58,591 bases of DNA from Spirochaetaceae bacterium (lineage in GTDB: Bacteria; Spirochaetota; Spirochaetia; DSM-27196; SLAA01): positions 1 through 58,591 of the forward strand of contig REEM01000089.1 of assembly GCA_007695055.1 (NCBI GenBank). Direction: 5' to 3'. This document shows positions 15,445 to 22,679 of the stretch, piece after piece. The translations under genes and the position numbers were made by a program. The notes beneath the pieces were generated by a model. It did no database searches and was not told where the DNA came from. It worked only from the letters and a program-made list of their open reading frames with translations. The number at the start of each line of letters is the position of its first letter. The stretch's first letter is position 1.

Positions 15445-17130
15445 TTAAACTTCTTGCTTGATAGAGCTTTTCAGGCTGAGCATGCCACCGGCGATATAGG
15501 CGACTTTTTCGAATCCTGAGAGTTTCAACTGTCGGGTTGCAATGTGACCTTCATAACCGTCACGTGAGAGGACGACGATTCTCGCGTCTTTCTGGAGCTC
15601 GTCCATGCGCATGCGCAGCTCATCTAAGGGAATCACTACTGCGCCGTCAACCGGGTCCTTGCTCGACTCGCCATAGGTTCTCACGTCCAGCATCACCGCT
15701 GGGGCGGCTGGCACCGCAGGAAGCTCAGCCGCAGCTATAGCTGGCGAATAACCGCTCAGATCATTCAGTGCCGCAAAGGCTGCCATGTTGAGTGGGTCGT
15801 TGGCACTTGAGTAGGGCGGAGCATAGGTGAGATCAAGCTCCGCGATGTCGTCGAGTGTAAGTTCTCCCGCCAGTGCGGTTGCGGCGACATCTATGCGTTT
15901 TTCTACGCCCTCGGCTCCAAAGGCTTGAGCACCAAGGAGGCGGTGGTTGGCTTTGTCGTATACCAGCTTCAGGGACAGGGTCATGGCTCCGGGATAGTAC
16001 CCGGCGTGGCTGCCCCTATGCACAATCATGGCCCCGGTATCGAACCCGGCCTCGCGGGCTGCCTTTTCGCTCAGGCCGGTCATAGCAAAGGTGTCATCCA
16101 TGACCTTGAACACACTGCTTCCGAGCGCTCCAGCATAACGGGCGCTGCCACCAAGCGCGTTCATTGCGGCTATGCGTCCTTGCCTGTTGGCTGGCCCGGC
16201 AAGCGGGACGCGCACCTGGCGGCCGTCAACGCGTCGTCGCAGCTCAATCATATCTCCTGCTGCCAGAATGGCCGGGTCTGCGGTGCGGAGCTGCTCATCT
16301 ACAACCAAGCCGCCGCTGGGGCCAATCTCAAGCCCGGCCGACTGTGCGAGTTCGGTGTTTGGCCGTACTCCGGCAGCAACGAGAACAATATCAGCCGGGA
16401 TCTCCTGGCCGTCGCTGAGGTGCGCCGAGCCCCGGCCGGTCGCGGCATCATAGTGAAGCTTTGTGACGGTGAGTCCGGTAATGACCTGGGCCCCGGCCGC
16501 CCGGAGGCTGGCGGCAATGCGCAGCCCAAACTCGGTATCGGCTGGTGGCATGAGTGTTTGCGTTGCCTCCACTACCGTGGTACTAAGGCCGCGCTTTATA
16601 AAGGCCTCGGCAGTTTCCAGCCCAATGAAGCCACCCCCAATGACCAGGGCTGTTGCAGGTGTCGCCTGCTCTATGCGTTCATGCACACCGTCCATATCTG
16701 GAATGGTCCACATGCGAAACACCTGTGGGCCGTCCAAGCCTTCAATAGGGGGCATAATTGGAGAACCACCCTGTGCCAGAATGAGGGCGTCGTAGGGTAG
16801 TTCATGCTGCTCTACAGTTCCGTCCTCCTCGGTGGTGGTGAGTTTCACGACGCGGGCTTCGCGGTCTATGGCGGTAGCTTCTGTTCTGAGACGTACATCG
16901 ACCCGGTACCTTGAGAAGAATCCCTCTGGGGTTTGGAGGACAAGACTACTTCTTTTTTGTATATCACCGCTTATGCGGTAGGGGAGCCCACAGTTGGCAA
17001 ACGATACGTAAGGTCCGCGCTCAATAAGCGTAATGCGCGCGGTTTCATCCTGTCGTCTGGCGCGAGCCGCGGCGGTAGCACCGGCCGCGACTCCACCAAT
17101 TATCACAATCCGGGGGCCGTTAAACTCCAT
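15445..17130 (-). CDS. CoA-disulfide reductase / persulfide reductase-like flavoprotein with C-terminal rhodanese domain
   Basis: A 561-residue FAD enzyme: Rossmann motif IVIIGGVAAGATAA near the N-terminus, single redox Cys47 in SFANCGLPY, NAD(P)H motif VIGGGFIGLETAE, FAD motif ILAAGDM, then a C-terminal rhodanese domain (about 460-561). The rhodanese loop reads VLSRDGYEG with no cysteine, so that domain cannot carry sulfur and may only bind or regulate. Relatives reduce CoA disulfide, CoA persulfide or polysulfide with NAD(P)H. ATG 17130 is chosen because the predicted transcription start falls near 17163, making the ATG there leaderless. First gene of an operon with the small rhodanese. Confidence 0.88.
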   Translation of the reverse strand: MEFNGPRIVIIGGVAAGATAAARARRQDETARITLIERGPYVSFANCGLPYRISGDIQKRSSLVLQTPEGFFSRYRVDVRLRTEATAIDREARVVKLTTTEEDGTVEQHELPYDALILAQGGSPIMPPIEGLDGPQVFRMWTIPDMDGVHERIEQATPATALVIGGGFIGLETAEAFIKRGLSTTVVEATQTLMPPADTEFGLRIAASLRAAGAQVITGLTVTKLHYDAATGRGSAHLSDGQEIPADIVLVAAGVRPNTELAQSAGLEIGPSGGLVVDEQLRTADPAILAAGDMIELRRRVDGRQVRVPLAGPANRQGRIAAMNALGGSARYAGALGSSVFKVMDDTFAMTGLSEKAAREAGFDTGAMIVHRGSHAGYYPGAMTLSLKLVYDKANHRLLGAQAFGAEGVEKRIDVAATALAGELTLDDIAELDLTYAPPYSSANDPLNMAAFAALNDLSGYSPAIAAAELPAVPAAPAVMLDVRTYGESSKDPVDGAVVIPLDELRMRMDELQKDARIVVLSRDGYEGHIATRQLKLSGFEKVAYIAGGMLSLKSSIKQEV

Positions 17131-17161
17131 CCCGGGTAAACCAAGATCAAATATTGACTGC

Positions 17162-17198
17162 ATGCAGGTATAATATAGAGAAAGCTGCATATAGTCAA
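17162..17198 (-). promoter_or_regulatory. Promoter with inverted-repeat operator of the CoA-disulfide reductase-rhodanese operon
   Basis: On the minus strand, -35 TTGACT (17198-17193), 17-base spacer, -10 TATTAT (17175-17170). Perfect 6-base arms ATGCAG (17162-17167) and CTGCAT (17185-17190), 17 bases apart, bracket the -10 box; CTGCATGCAG next to the left arm is itself a 10-base palindrome. The layout fits a repressor site. The regulator is unknown. Confidence 0.6.
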
Positions 17199-17233
17199 GA
17201 CAAAATATTTCGGCGTTCGTCGGAGTTTCAGTA

Positions 17234-18100
17234 TTATTCGGACAGCACCTCGTTCAGCTGGGCGCGGTTATAGGTGAATACGTCGAGCAATGTGCGAGTA
17301 CCGGCATGACCGGGGAAGTTAATCCAGCTCACGTACAAGGCATTGGGAAGGGTCTCCCGAAAGGGCGTACCCACTTCGTTGTGCCAGTTGTCAATAATGA
17401 GCCGAGCACCGGCCCGCGAGAGAGTTCCAATCTGCTGTGCCTCAAGTGGCCCGGGTCCATAGCGACCTACCGGCTCAACGCCCAGGGCGCCCAACATCTG
17501 AGCCTGGAAGGCGTGGGCAATGACCGCGCCCTGGGTGAGACCATGGGCAGCAAGCTCCGCACTCCAGTCATCAAAGAATGACTCAATCTCGGCCAGGTTG
17601 GCGCGCGCCGTCTCCTCGGTGCCGAGTTGCGCGGCAATGCGCATGACCGACTCGGTCATGACCTGCGGTGTGTGGGTGGTAGTGATCTGCACCGAACTCA
17701 CATTGGCCTCGCCAAGTGCGCTCTTCAGTCGTTCTACCATTCCCTCATACCCTGCATAGACCACCAAGTCCGCCCGTTCTACACGTTGCAGGTCGGTCGC
17801 GCGCAGTTCATACTCGGCGGGGTGCCGCATCTCATACGGGGCCAACAACTCTATGTTCTGCGCGCCGGCGGCCTGCGCAAAGGCGGCGGTCCAGGCGGTC
17901 GTAGCCAGCACTACCTGTTCTCCCGGCTGCGTTTGTGCGGGCTCTCCCGGGGTGCTCTCGGTTGACGCCGGGCTAGGCTCCGGGGCGCTCTCTGCTGAGC
18001 CACCTGCCTGGAGTGCTGGCACCAGCAGCACCATCATCATAATTGCTGCTGCACTGAGGGTAACAGCGCGCGCTTTCCTACATCGACCTACTATTCTCAT
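17234..18100 (-). CDS. Metal ABC transporter substrate-binding protein (ZnuA/TroA family)
   Basis: A 288-residue exported binding protein of the cluster A-I (zinc/manganese) family. The signal peptide ends near VPALQAGGSAES, an AGGS end often seen in spirochaetal binding proteins, without a lipobox Cys. Likely metal ligands are His in MRHPAEYELRATD and His in VIAHAFQAQML, followed by a C-terminal Asp in LLDVFTY. The linker after the signal is Pro/Ser/Glu-rich. There is no His-rich loop of the ZnuA type, so Zn versus Mn cannot be decided. Last gene of a three-gene minus-strand operon, overlapping the permease gene by 4 bases. Confidence 0.85.
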   Translation of the reverse strand: MRIVGRCRKARAVTLSAAAIMMMVLLVPALQAGGSAESAPEPSPASTESTPGEPAQTQPGEQVVLATTAWTAAFAQAAGAQNIELLAPYEMRHPAEYELRATDLQRVERADLVVYAGYEGMVERLKSALGEANVSSVQITTTHTPQVMTESVMRIAAQLGTEETARANLAEIESFFDDWSAELAAHGLTQGAVIAHAFQAQMLGALGVEPVGRYGPGPLEAQQIGTLSRAGARLIIDNWHNEVGTPFRETLPNALYVSWINFPGHAGTRTLLDVFTYNRAQLNEVLSE

Positions 18101-18924
18101 GCATGCCTCCTCTGGATGTGAGAAACAAGACTAACAAAGCCGAGCACGAGCGCACCAACTATGGTGACACCGGAGCTCGCCGGTATATCAATTCCAATTG
18201 CAAAGACAAAACCAACAAGACTAATGAGGAAGCCAAAGGCCATGGCCTGCACAAACAATCCGCGCAGGCTGCGGCTGGTGACCCCGGCAATGAGGGCTGG
18301 GAGAATGAGTACCGCGTCCAGAAGGAGTGCGCCAATGAGCCCCATGGTGAGTGTTATGGTCAGGCCTACGGCGAACAGGATTCCGGTATGGATGAGCCCG
18401 GAGGGAACACCGGCGGTGAAGGCAAGTTCGCGGTCGTAGAGCACGGCCGCCAGTTTGGGAAATAACACCAGCACCAGCACCATAATGAACAGTGCAAAGC
18501 CAATGGTCACAATGGCGTCAAAGCGAGTGAGCGCAAACACGTTGCCCCAGAGAAGACCCAAGGAGTCATTGGCAGGCACGTTAAAGCGATACAGCACCGC
18601 AAAAGCGAGTCCAATGGTCAGCACCATGAAGAAGGTGGTTATGTGTCCAAGGTTGGGGCCAACCTTTTTTCCAAGGACTGCAATGCCCAGAATCAAGAGG
18701 ACGTTCACGCCCATCATTACCGGCAAGGGACTGAGGCCCGCCGCCAGACCAATGGCGGCACCAAGCAGTGCGCTGTGCATGACCGCAAAACGCAGGGTAA
18801 TAAGGTTGAGCCGGATCACGAACACGCCAATGAGCGGGAAGAAGGTTCCTGCAGCCAGGAGTACCAGGGCTCCACGCATAATTGGCGGGTACTGGAGCAG
18901 CGCCAGAATTTCTGTGAAGCTCAT
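18097..18924 (-). CDS. Metal ABC transporter permease (ZnuB/ABC-3 family)
   Basis: A 275-residue membrane protein with about eight hydrophobic segments and the ABC-3 family pattern (FPLIGVFVIRLNLITLRFAV near the N-terminus; GLIGALLLDAVLILPALIAG in the second half). It is the membrane pore for Zn2+ or Mn2+ import. Start overlaps the stop of the ATPase gene (ATGA), and its own stop overlaps the start of the binding protein gene, so all three are translationally coupled. Length is normal for the family (260-290). Confidence 0.9.
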   Translation of the reverse strand: MSFTEILALLQYPPIMRGALVLLAAGTFFPLIGVFVIRLNLITLRFAVMHSALLGAAIGLAAGLSPLPVMMGVNVLLILGIAVLGKKVGPNLGHITTFFMVLTIGLAFAVLYRFNVPANDSLGLLWGNVFALTRFDAIVTIGFALFIMVLVLVLFPKLAAVLYDRELAFTAGVPSGLIHTGILFAVGLTITLTMGLIGALLLDAVLILPALIAGVTSRSLRGLFVQAMAFGFLISLVGFVFAIGIDIPASSGVTIVGALVLGFVSLVSHIQRRHA

Positions 18925-19676
18925 CGGGCGGCTGCCAGGTGGCCCAGGTACTCGGGTTTACTGTCGTTGGGCTTTGTGCCCTTAGGCTTGTTGCCATTGA
19001 GTTTGTTGTCGGTAACAAGTTGTCCCTGGGACATGACGAGCTGCCGCCAGCCAGCCCGCGTGAACTGGGCAGCGTCGTGACTCACCAGGACTACCGTTAT
19101 TCCCCGGGATGCGTGGAGGTGTTCAATCATGGATAGGAACTCATCCTTGCCTTCCGGGTCAAGTGAGGCGGTTGGTTCATCGAGCAGCAAAATACTTGGG
19201 TTCTGTACCAGACAGCGGGCAATTGATACCCGTTGCTTCTCGCCACCTGATAGCCGTGCGTAGACCGCGTTGCGTAGGTGTCTGCACCCGGTGGCAACCA
19301 TGGCTGCGTCGACCTTGTCGTTCTTTTGCTTTCTTGTTTCACGCCGGGCTGCGAGGCCAATCTCTACCACCTCGGCGGCGGTAATGGGAAACTCAACGCC
19401 AACGGATGTCTGATGCACGTATCCGACATCGTGCCGAACTCGGCGCCACGCGCGTGAGCCTACCCGCAGACCGGCCACAAATACACTGCCCTCGGTAGTC
19501 GGCAGGAGACCCAAAATGGACTTGATGAGGGTAGATTTTCCGGCACCGTTACTTCCGCTGATCATCACCAGCTCACCAGGGTGTATGCTAAGATTAATGT
19601 TCGCAAGAATTTGATTGCCATCTATGCGTACGGCAACCTTGTCTATCTGAATAATTGGGGCGATATTGTGAGACAC
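18921..19676 (-). CDS. Metal ABC transporter ATP-binding protein (ZnuC family)
   Basis: A 251-residue ABC ATPase: Walker A GSNGAGKST (about 40-48), Q-loop VGYVHQTSVGVEFPI, signature LSGGEKQR, Walker B ILLLDEPTAS, and switch His in VLVSHDA. It powers the coupled permease. The last 25 residues carry a lysine/proline repeat (NKLNGNKPKGTKPNDSKPE) not seen in usual ZnuC proteins. GTG 19676 is used with GGAG about 7 bases upstream. First gene of the operon. Its promoter region (19677-19760) is shared with the divergent hydrolase gene and contains an imperfect CTGCA...TGCAG repeat (19702-19726), which may be a metal-regulator site. Confidence 0.9.
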   Translation of the reverse strand: MSHNIAPIIQIDKVAVRIDGNQILANINLSIHPGELVMISGSNGAGKSTLIKSILGLLPTTEGSVFVAGLRVGSRAWRRVRHDVGYVHQTSVGVEFPITAAEVVEIGLAARRETRKQKNDKVDAAMVATGCRHLRNAVYARLSGGEKQRVSIARCLVQNPSILLLDEPTASLDPEGKDEFLSMIEHLHASRGITVVLVSHDAAQFTRAGWRQLVMSQGQLVTDNKLNGNKPKGTKPNDSKPEYLGHLAAAR

Positions 19677-19761
19677 TGGCGACTCCGAACAGGTTGGTTA
19701 GCTGCAATCATAACACGATAATGCAGTTTCGTAACACCTTTTTCATAGTGTGGGAGCTCAT

Positions 19762-20559
19762 ATGCTGAAGGCACTCATAGTAGTTCTTGTTCTGTACCTC
19801 ATTCTTGTTGGCGGAGGGTGTGTTGTGCAGCGGCGGCTCATTTATTTTCCCGAACGAATTCCAATGCAGGCGGCCGAACAGCTGGCCGCACAACAGGGGC
19901 TTGAAGCATGGCGCAACCGTGACGGCGAGGTCATTGGATGGCGCGAGCGTGAAAGCGCCCAGGAGCTGCCGAGACTGCTCGTAATGCACGGGAATGCCGG
20001 TCACGCATTGCACCGGCGCCACTACATAGATCTGTTGGGAGACGCTTGGGAGGTTCTGCTGCTGGAGTATCCCGGTTACGGAGTTCGGGGCGGCCGCCCG
20101 TCAGAACCGGCCTTGCTCGAGGCCGCTTCGGAGGCGGTTGAGCAGCTGCGTTCCGAGGATGCAGATACACCTGTCTATCTTTTGGGTGAGTCCCTTGGAA
20201 GCGGGGTTGCCTGTGGAGTCGCCGGGGAGCGGCCGCAGCAGATAGCCGGACTCATTCTCATTACACCCTTCAACAGTCTTACCGAGGTCGCTGCCGGACA
20301 CTTTCCCTTTCTCCCGGTACGCTTCATTTTGCGCGACCGGTATGATAATGTAAAAAGTCTGCAGGCCTATGATGGCCCGGTGTTTGTGCTGTTGGCAGGC
20401 AACGACGAAGTGGTGCCTACACGGCACGGCGAAGCACTCTACAATGCATATGACGGCCCAAAGGAAAAGGTGCTCATTGAAGGCGCAGGCCACAACACCG
20501 TACTATCTGCAACAACAGCTGCTGAGTGGCGCAGACTGATCTCTTTCTTCCAGGAATAA
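19762..20559 (+). CDS. Membrane-anchored alpha/beta hydrolase (BEM46/ABHD13-like)
   Basis: A 265-residue serine hydrolase with one N-terminal membrane segment (LIVVLVLYLILVGGGCVV). The oxyanion-hole motif HGNAG, nucleophile elbow GESLGSG, acid NDEVV and catalytic His in GAGHN are all present, as in BEM46-type hydrolases. The conserved LIYFPER segment after the anchor supports the family. Substrate unknown; esters or lipids are likely. ATG 19762 follows GGGAG at the right distance. The Cys in LVGGGC could make it a lipoprotein. It is followed after 4 bases by the histidine phosphatase gene. Confidence 0.85.
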   Translation: MLKALIVVLVLYLILVGGGCVVQRRLIYFPERIPMQAAEQLAAQQGLEAWRNRDGEVIGWRERESAQELPRLLVMHGNAGHALHRRHYIDLLGDAWEVLLLEYPGYGVRGGRPSEPALLEAASEAVEQLRSEDADTPVYLLGESLGSGVACGVAGERPQQIAGLILITPFNSLTEVAAGHFPFLPVRFILRDRYDNVKSLQAYDGPVFVLLAGNDEVVPTRHGEALYNAYDGPKEKVLIEGAGHNTVLSATTAAEWRRLISFFQE

Positions 20560-20563
20560 CAGC

Positions 20564-21241
20564 ATGGAACTCATTCTTCTCCGTCACGGACAAAGCACCA
20601 CCAACCGTCTGCTCGCCGAGGTTCAGGACGAGCGTCAGGTTGATACCGGCCCGCAGGACTCCACCCTTACCAGGCTTGGGCGCCGTCAGGCCGACCTTGC
20701 CGGGAAGGCGCTTTCGCGCGAGTACATCGACATGATCATTAGCAGTCCAGCCCGACGCACACTAGAGACCACCCGCAGAGTCGTTAAGTGTATTGACGCC
20801 CTACCAATGGTAGACCCCCGAGTAGTTGAAATTCGCGGTGTGGGGGCTGTTCCCGCGGCAAGCGGCGAGGAACTCAGGGCGATGTACCCAGGCTTCAGTT
20901 TTGGCACTGAGTTTGACAACGAGGTTGCCTGGAACATGGGGTACCTGAACGAGAGCAAGGAAGACCTGTACCGGCGCGCGCAGGGGCTCTGGCAAGATCT
21001 CCTAGTACCGCGGGCATACTCAGAGATCGGGAGGGAGTCTCGAGTTTTGGTGGTGACCCACCGAATGTTCTCCGCCTACCTGACCGGGATTGCCTTGGGA
21101 ATGAACCTGGACCAGGTCCAAACGGGACGCTTTCAACTTGGAAACTGTGCTTCAACTCGCTTTGAGGTGCGGTCCAACGGGGTTGTTATGGTCGTGCACG
21201 CCAACCGCGAGGACTACCTCCACGGGAGAGTGAGCGCCTAA
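20564..21241 (+). CDS. Histidine phosphatase family protein (phosphoglycerate mutase-like)
   Basis: A 225-residue cytoplasmic phosphatase: LLRHGQST near the N-terminus supplies the phospho-accepting His8, SSPARRTLETT is the second phosphate-binding patch, and VVTHRMF provides the second catalytic His. A long insertion between residues 80 and 150 differs from cofactor-dependent PGAM, so a broad phosphatase role is more likely than a glycolytic mutase. Start lies 4 bases after the hydrolase stop, and the M50 protease gene follows by 40 bases; the three may be one transcript. Confidence 0.85.
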   Translation: MELILLRHGQSTTNRLLAEVQDERQVDTGPQDSTLTRLGRRQADLAGKALSREYIDMIISSPARRTLETTRRVVKCIDALPMVDPRVVEIRGVGAVPAASGEELRAMYPGFSFGTEFDNEVAWNMGYLNESKEDLYRRAQGLWQDLLVPRAYSEIGRESRVLVVTHRMFSAYLTGIALGMNLDQVQTGRFQLGNCASTRFEVRSNGVVMVVHANREDYLHGRVSA

Positions 21242-21281
21242 ACAGCTTCCCAATTTGCCATCCTATGGCTATTTTGTAGAT

Positions 21282-22370
21282 ATGCGTTGGTCATTTCCTC
21301 TCTTTTCATTTCGCTCAATTGCGGTGAAGGTGCACGCTACCTTCTTCCTGCTCCTCATCTGGGTGGCGTTTGCAGAGACCTCCCGCGGGGCGCCACCAGC
21401 GGTTATTGCGCAGTCGGTAGCTTTTATCCTTGCTTTGTTTGCGTGCGTGGTTCTGCATGAGTTTGGTCATGCGCTCACCGCGGCCCGTTACGGTATTCGA
21501 ACCCGCGATATCACCTTGCTTCCCATAGGCGGGCTTGCCCGCTTAGAAAGAATGCCGGACGATCCCCGCCAGGAACTCGTGGTAGCGGCAGCTGGCCCGG
21601 CAGTGAACGTTGTTATTGCGGCCTTAATCTTCCTCTTTCTTACCTTGACCACCGGGTTTCGCGCACCGGAAGCCGAAACGCTCGTGCGGGGAAGCTTTCT
21701 CATGCGACTTCTCACCGTGAACATTGCGTTGGTGCTCTTTAACATGCTCCCGGCCTTTCCTATGGACGGTGGGCGAATCCTGCGGTCTGTACTTGCTATG
21801 CGTATGAGTTATGCAGAGGCTACCTCACTTGCGGCAACCATTGGCCAAGGCATGGCTTTGTTGCTGGGCTTTCTTGGCTTCATTGGCAACCCCTTCCTGG
21901 TGCTCATTGCTGTTTTCGTCTGGATTGGGGCGGGCCAGGAGTCACACATGGCGCAGATGCGCGCTTTTTTCTCCGGCACAATGGTGAGGGAGGCTACCGT
22001 AACCGAGTTTCACACACTCTCGCCGCGGGATCTTCTGAGTGATGCAACCCGGCTGCTGCTTGCCGGTACACAGCTGGACTTCCCGGTTGTAGATGACGGC
22101 CAACTGGTGGGGATGTTGACGCGAGAAGGCCTTACCAAAGCGCTTGCTGAGTTAGGCACCGAGGCGGCGGTTGAGCAGGCAATGCTGCGCGATGTAGTCA
22201 CGGTCGACGCCGGGCAGACGCTTGATAGCGCCTTTGCCCAGATGCAGGCTGGGGGCCAGCGTTCCATGCCGGTGATGTTTCGCGGTGAACTCTTTGGCTT
22301 GCTCACCACCGAGAACGTGGGTGAGTACGTCTCTATTCGTTCTGCCCTCTCCGGCAAGCGCGCCCCATAA
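21282..22370 (+). CDS. Site-2 protease family metalloprotease with CBS domains
   Basis: A 362-residue M50B membrane protease of the SpoIVFB type with CBS pair. The zinc site HEFGH lies in the second membrane segment (VVLHEFGHALTAARYG) and the third ligand in FNMLPAFPMDGG. A CBS pair occupies about residues 235-350. These proteases cut within membranes to release regulators or clear signal remnants, and CBS domains often bind adenine nucleotides. ATG 21282 begins the usual MRWSF...VKVHATF start of the family; the upstream in-frame TTG is rejected. A strong hairpin terminator at 22584 or the repeat at 22383 may end its transcript. Confidence 0.9.
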   Translation: MRWSFPLFSFRSIAVKVHATFFLLLIWVAFAETSRGAPPAVIAQSVAFILALFACVVLHEFGHALTAARYGIRTRDITLLPIGGLARLERMPDDPRQELVVAAAGPAVNVVIAALIFLFLTLTTGFRAPEAETLVRGSFLMRLLTVNIALVLFNMLPAFPMDGGRILRSVLAMRMSYAEATSLAATIGQGMALLLGFLGFIGNPFLVLIAVFVWIGAGQESHMAQMRAFFSGTMVREATVTEFHTLSPRDLLSDATRLLLAGTQLDFPVVDDGQLVGMLTREGLTKALAELGTEAAVEQAMLRDVVTVDAGQTLDSAFAQMQAGGQRSMPVMFRGELFGLLTTENVGEYVSIRSALSGKRAP

Positions 22371-22382
22371 CTATCAAACTTC

Positions 22383-22405
22383 CTCACATGTAATGTTCAT
22401 GTGGG
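22383..22405 (+). promoter_or_regulatory. Inverted repeat upstream of the small-transcript promoter
   Basis: CACATG (22385-22390) and CATGTG (22398-22403) are perfect arms around TAATGTT; two further flanking positions also pair (one G-T). It ends three bases before the -35 box at 22408 and 13 bases after the upstream stop codon. It could be an operator or a hairpin after the protease gene. Confidence 0.4.
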
Positions 22406-22407
22406 AC

Positions 22408-22437
22408 TTGACAGCAGCACCAAAGAATAAGTATTAT
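22408..22437 (+). promoter_or_regulatory. Strong sigma-70 promoter without a following long gene
   Basis: Consensus -35 TTGACA (22408-22413), 18-base spacer, -10 TATTAT (22432-22437). Predicted transcription start is near 22444. No gene on the plus strand follows before a strong terminator. Confidence 0.65.
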
Positions 22438-22441
22438 TGTA

Positions 22442-22546
22442 ATGAATATTTACGTATCTATATTTTTGCATGACTGTCAAACCTTCGTTGATGGTTTGAT
22501 TTTCATATTAGGTTGCGGCATATTGGTCGCGACCGGGGAATCGTAA
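22442..22546 (+). CDS. Possible 34-residue hydrophobic peptide
   Basis: An open frame of 34 codons, MNIYVSIFLHDC at the start and a hydrophobic stretch GLIFILGCGILVA near the end, long enough for one membrane span. Small hydrophobic peptides of this size occur as type I toxins and as membrane regulators. Against it, there is no Shine-Dalgarno and the predicted transcription start is at the ATG, so it would need leaderless translation. Confidence 0.2.
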   Translation: MNIYVSIFLHDCQTFVDGLIFILGCGILVATGES

Positions 22547-22620
22547 TTTCGCATTAATTACGGTCCTCCACGACATGGTGGGTGGCGGAGACTACGTTGT
22601 AGTCTCCGCCGTTTTTTTCC
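22444..22620 (+). ncRNA. Candidate small RNA of about 175 nt
   Basis: The unit runs from the predicted start near 22444 to the terminator at 22584-22618. It contains three further perfect hairpins: TCAAACC/GGTTTGA (22477-22483 and 22493-22499), the palindrome GGTCGCGACC near 22525, and CGTAATT/AATTACG around 22542-22562 with a 7-base loop. It is not recognised as 6S, SRP, RNase P or tmRNA. An alternative is that it is the mRNA of the 34-residue peptide starting at 22442, although that ATG has no Shine-Dalgarno and coincides with the transcription start. Confidence 0.45.
22584..22618 (+). terminator. Strong intrinsic terminator
   Basis: Perfect 12-base-pair stem GGCGGAGACTAC / GTAGTCTCCGCC (22584-22595 and 22599-22610), loop GTT, followed by GTTTTTTT. 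It ends plus-strand transcription before the convergent lipoprotein gene. Confidence 0.93.
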
Positions 22621-22679
22621 GTGCGCTGTGAAGGTAGCGCGCGCAGCTGAACCGCGCGCGCCGGGATAACTGTCCTGTA

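Larger units (their letters stand above)
22371..22679 (+). other. Gene-poor region with promoter, hairpins and terminator
   Basis: 309 bases between the M50 protease and the convergent lipoprotein gene. It holds, in order, an inverted repeat (22383-22405), a near-consensus promoter (22408-22437), a 34-codon open frame (22442-22546), several perfect small hairpins, and a strong intrinsic terminator (22584-22618). Its A+T content between 22420 and 22520 is much higher than in the flanking genes. See the separate entries. Confidence 0.7.

Noticed and set aside
15925-16800. A 291-codon open frame antisense to the CoA-disulfide-reductase-like gene
   Set aside because: The opposite strand encodes a complete, recognisable enzyme. 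The antisense product has no family pattern, and long antisense frames are common in G+C-rich genes.
19702-19726. CTGCA...TGCAG repeat between the metal transporter and hydrolase genes as a Zur/MntR site
   Set aside because: Arms match over only five bases and do not fit a metal-regulator consensus I can state with confidence.
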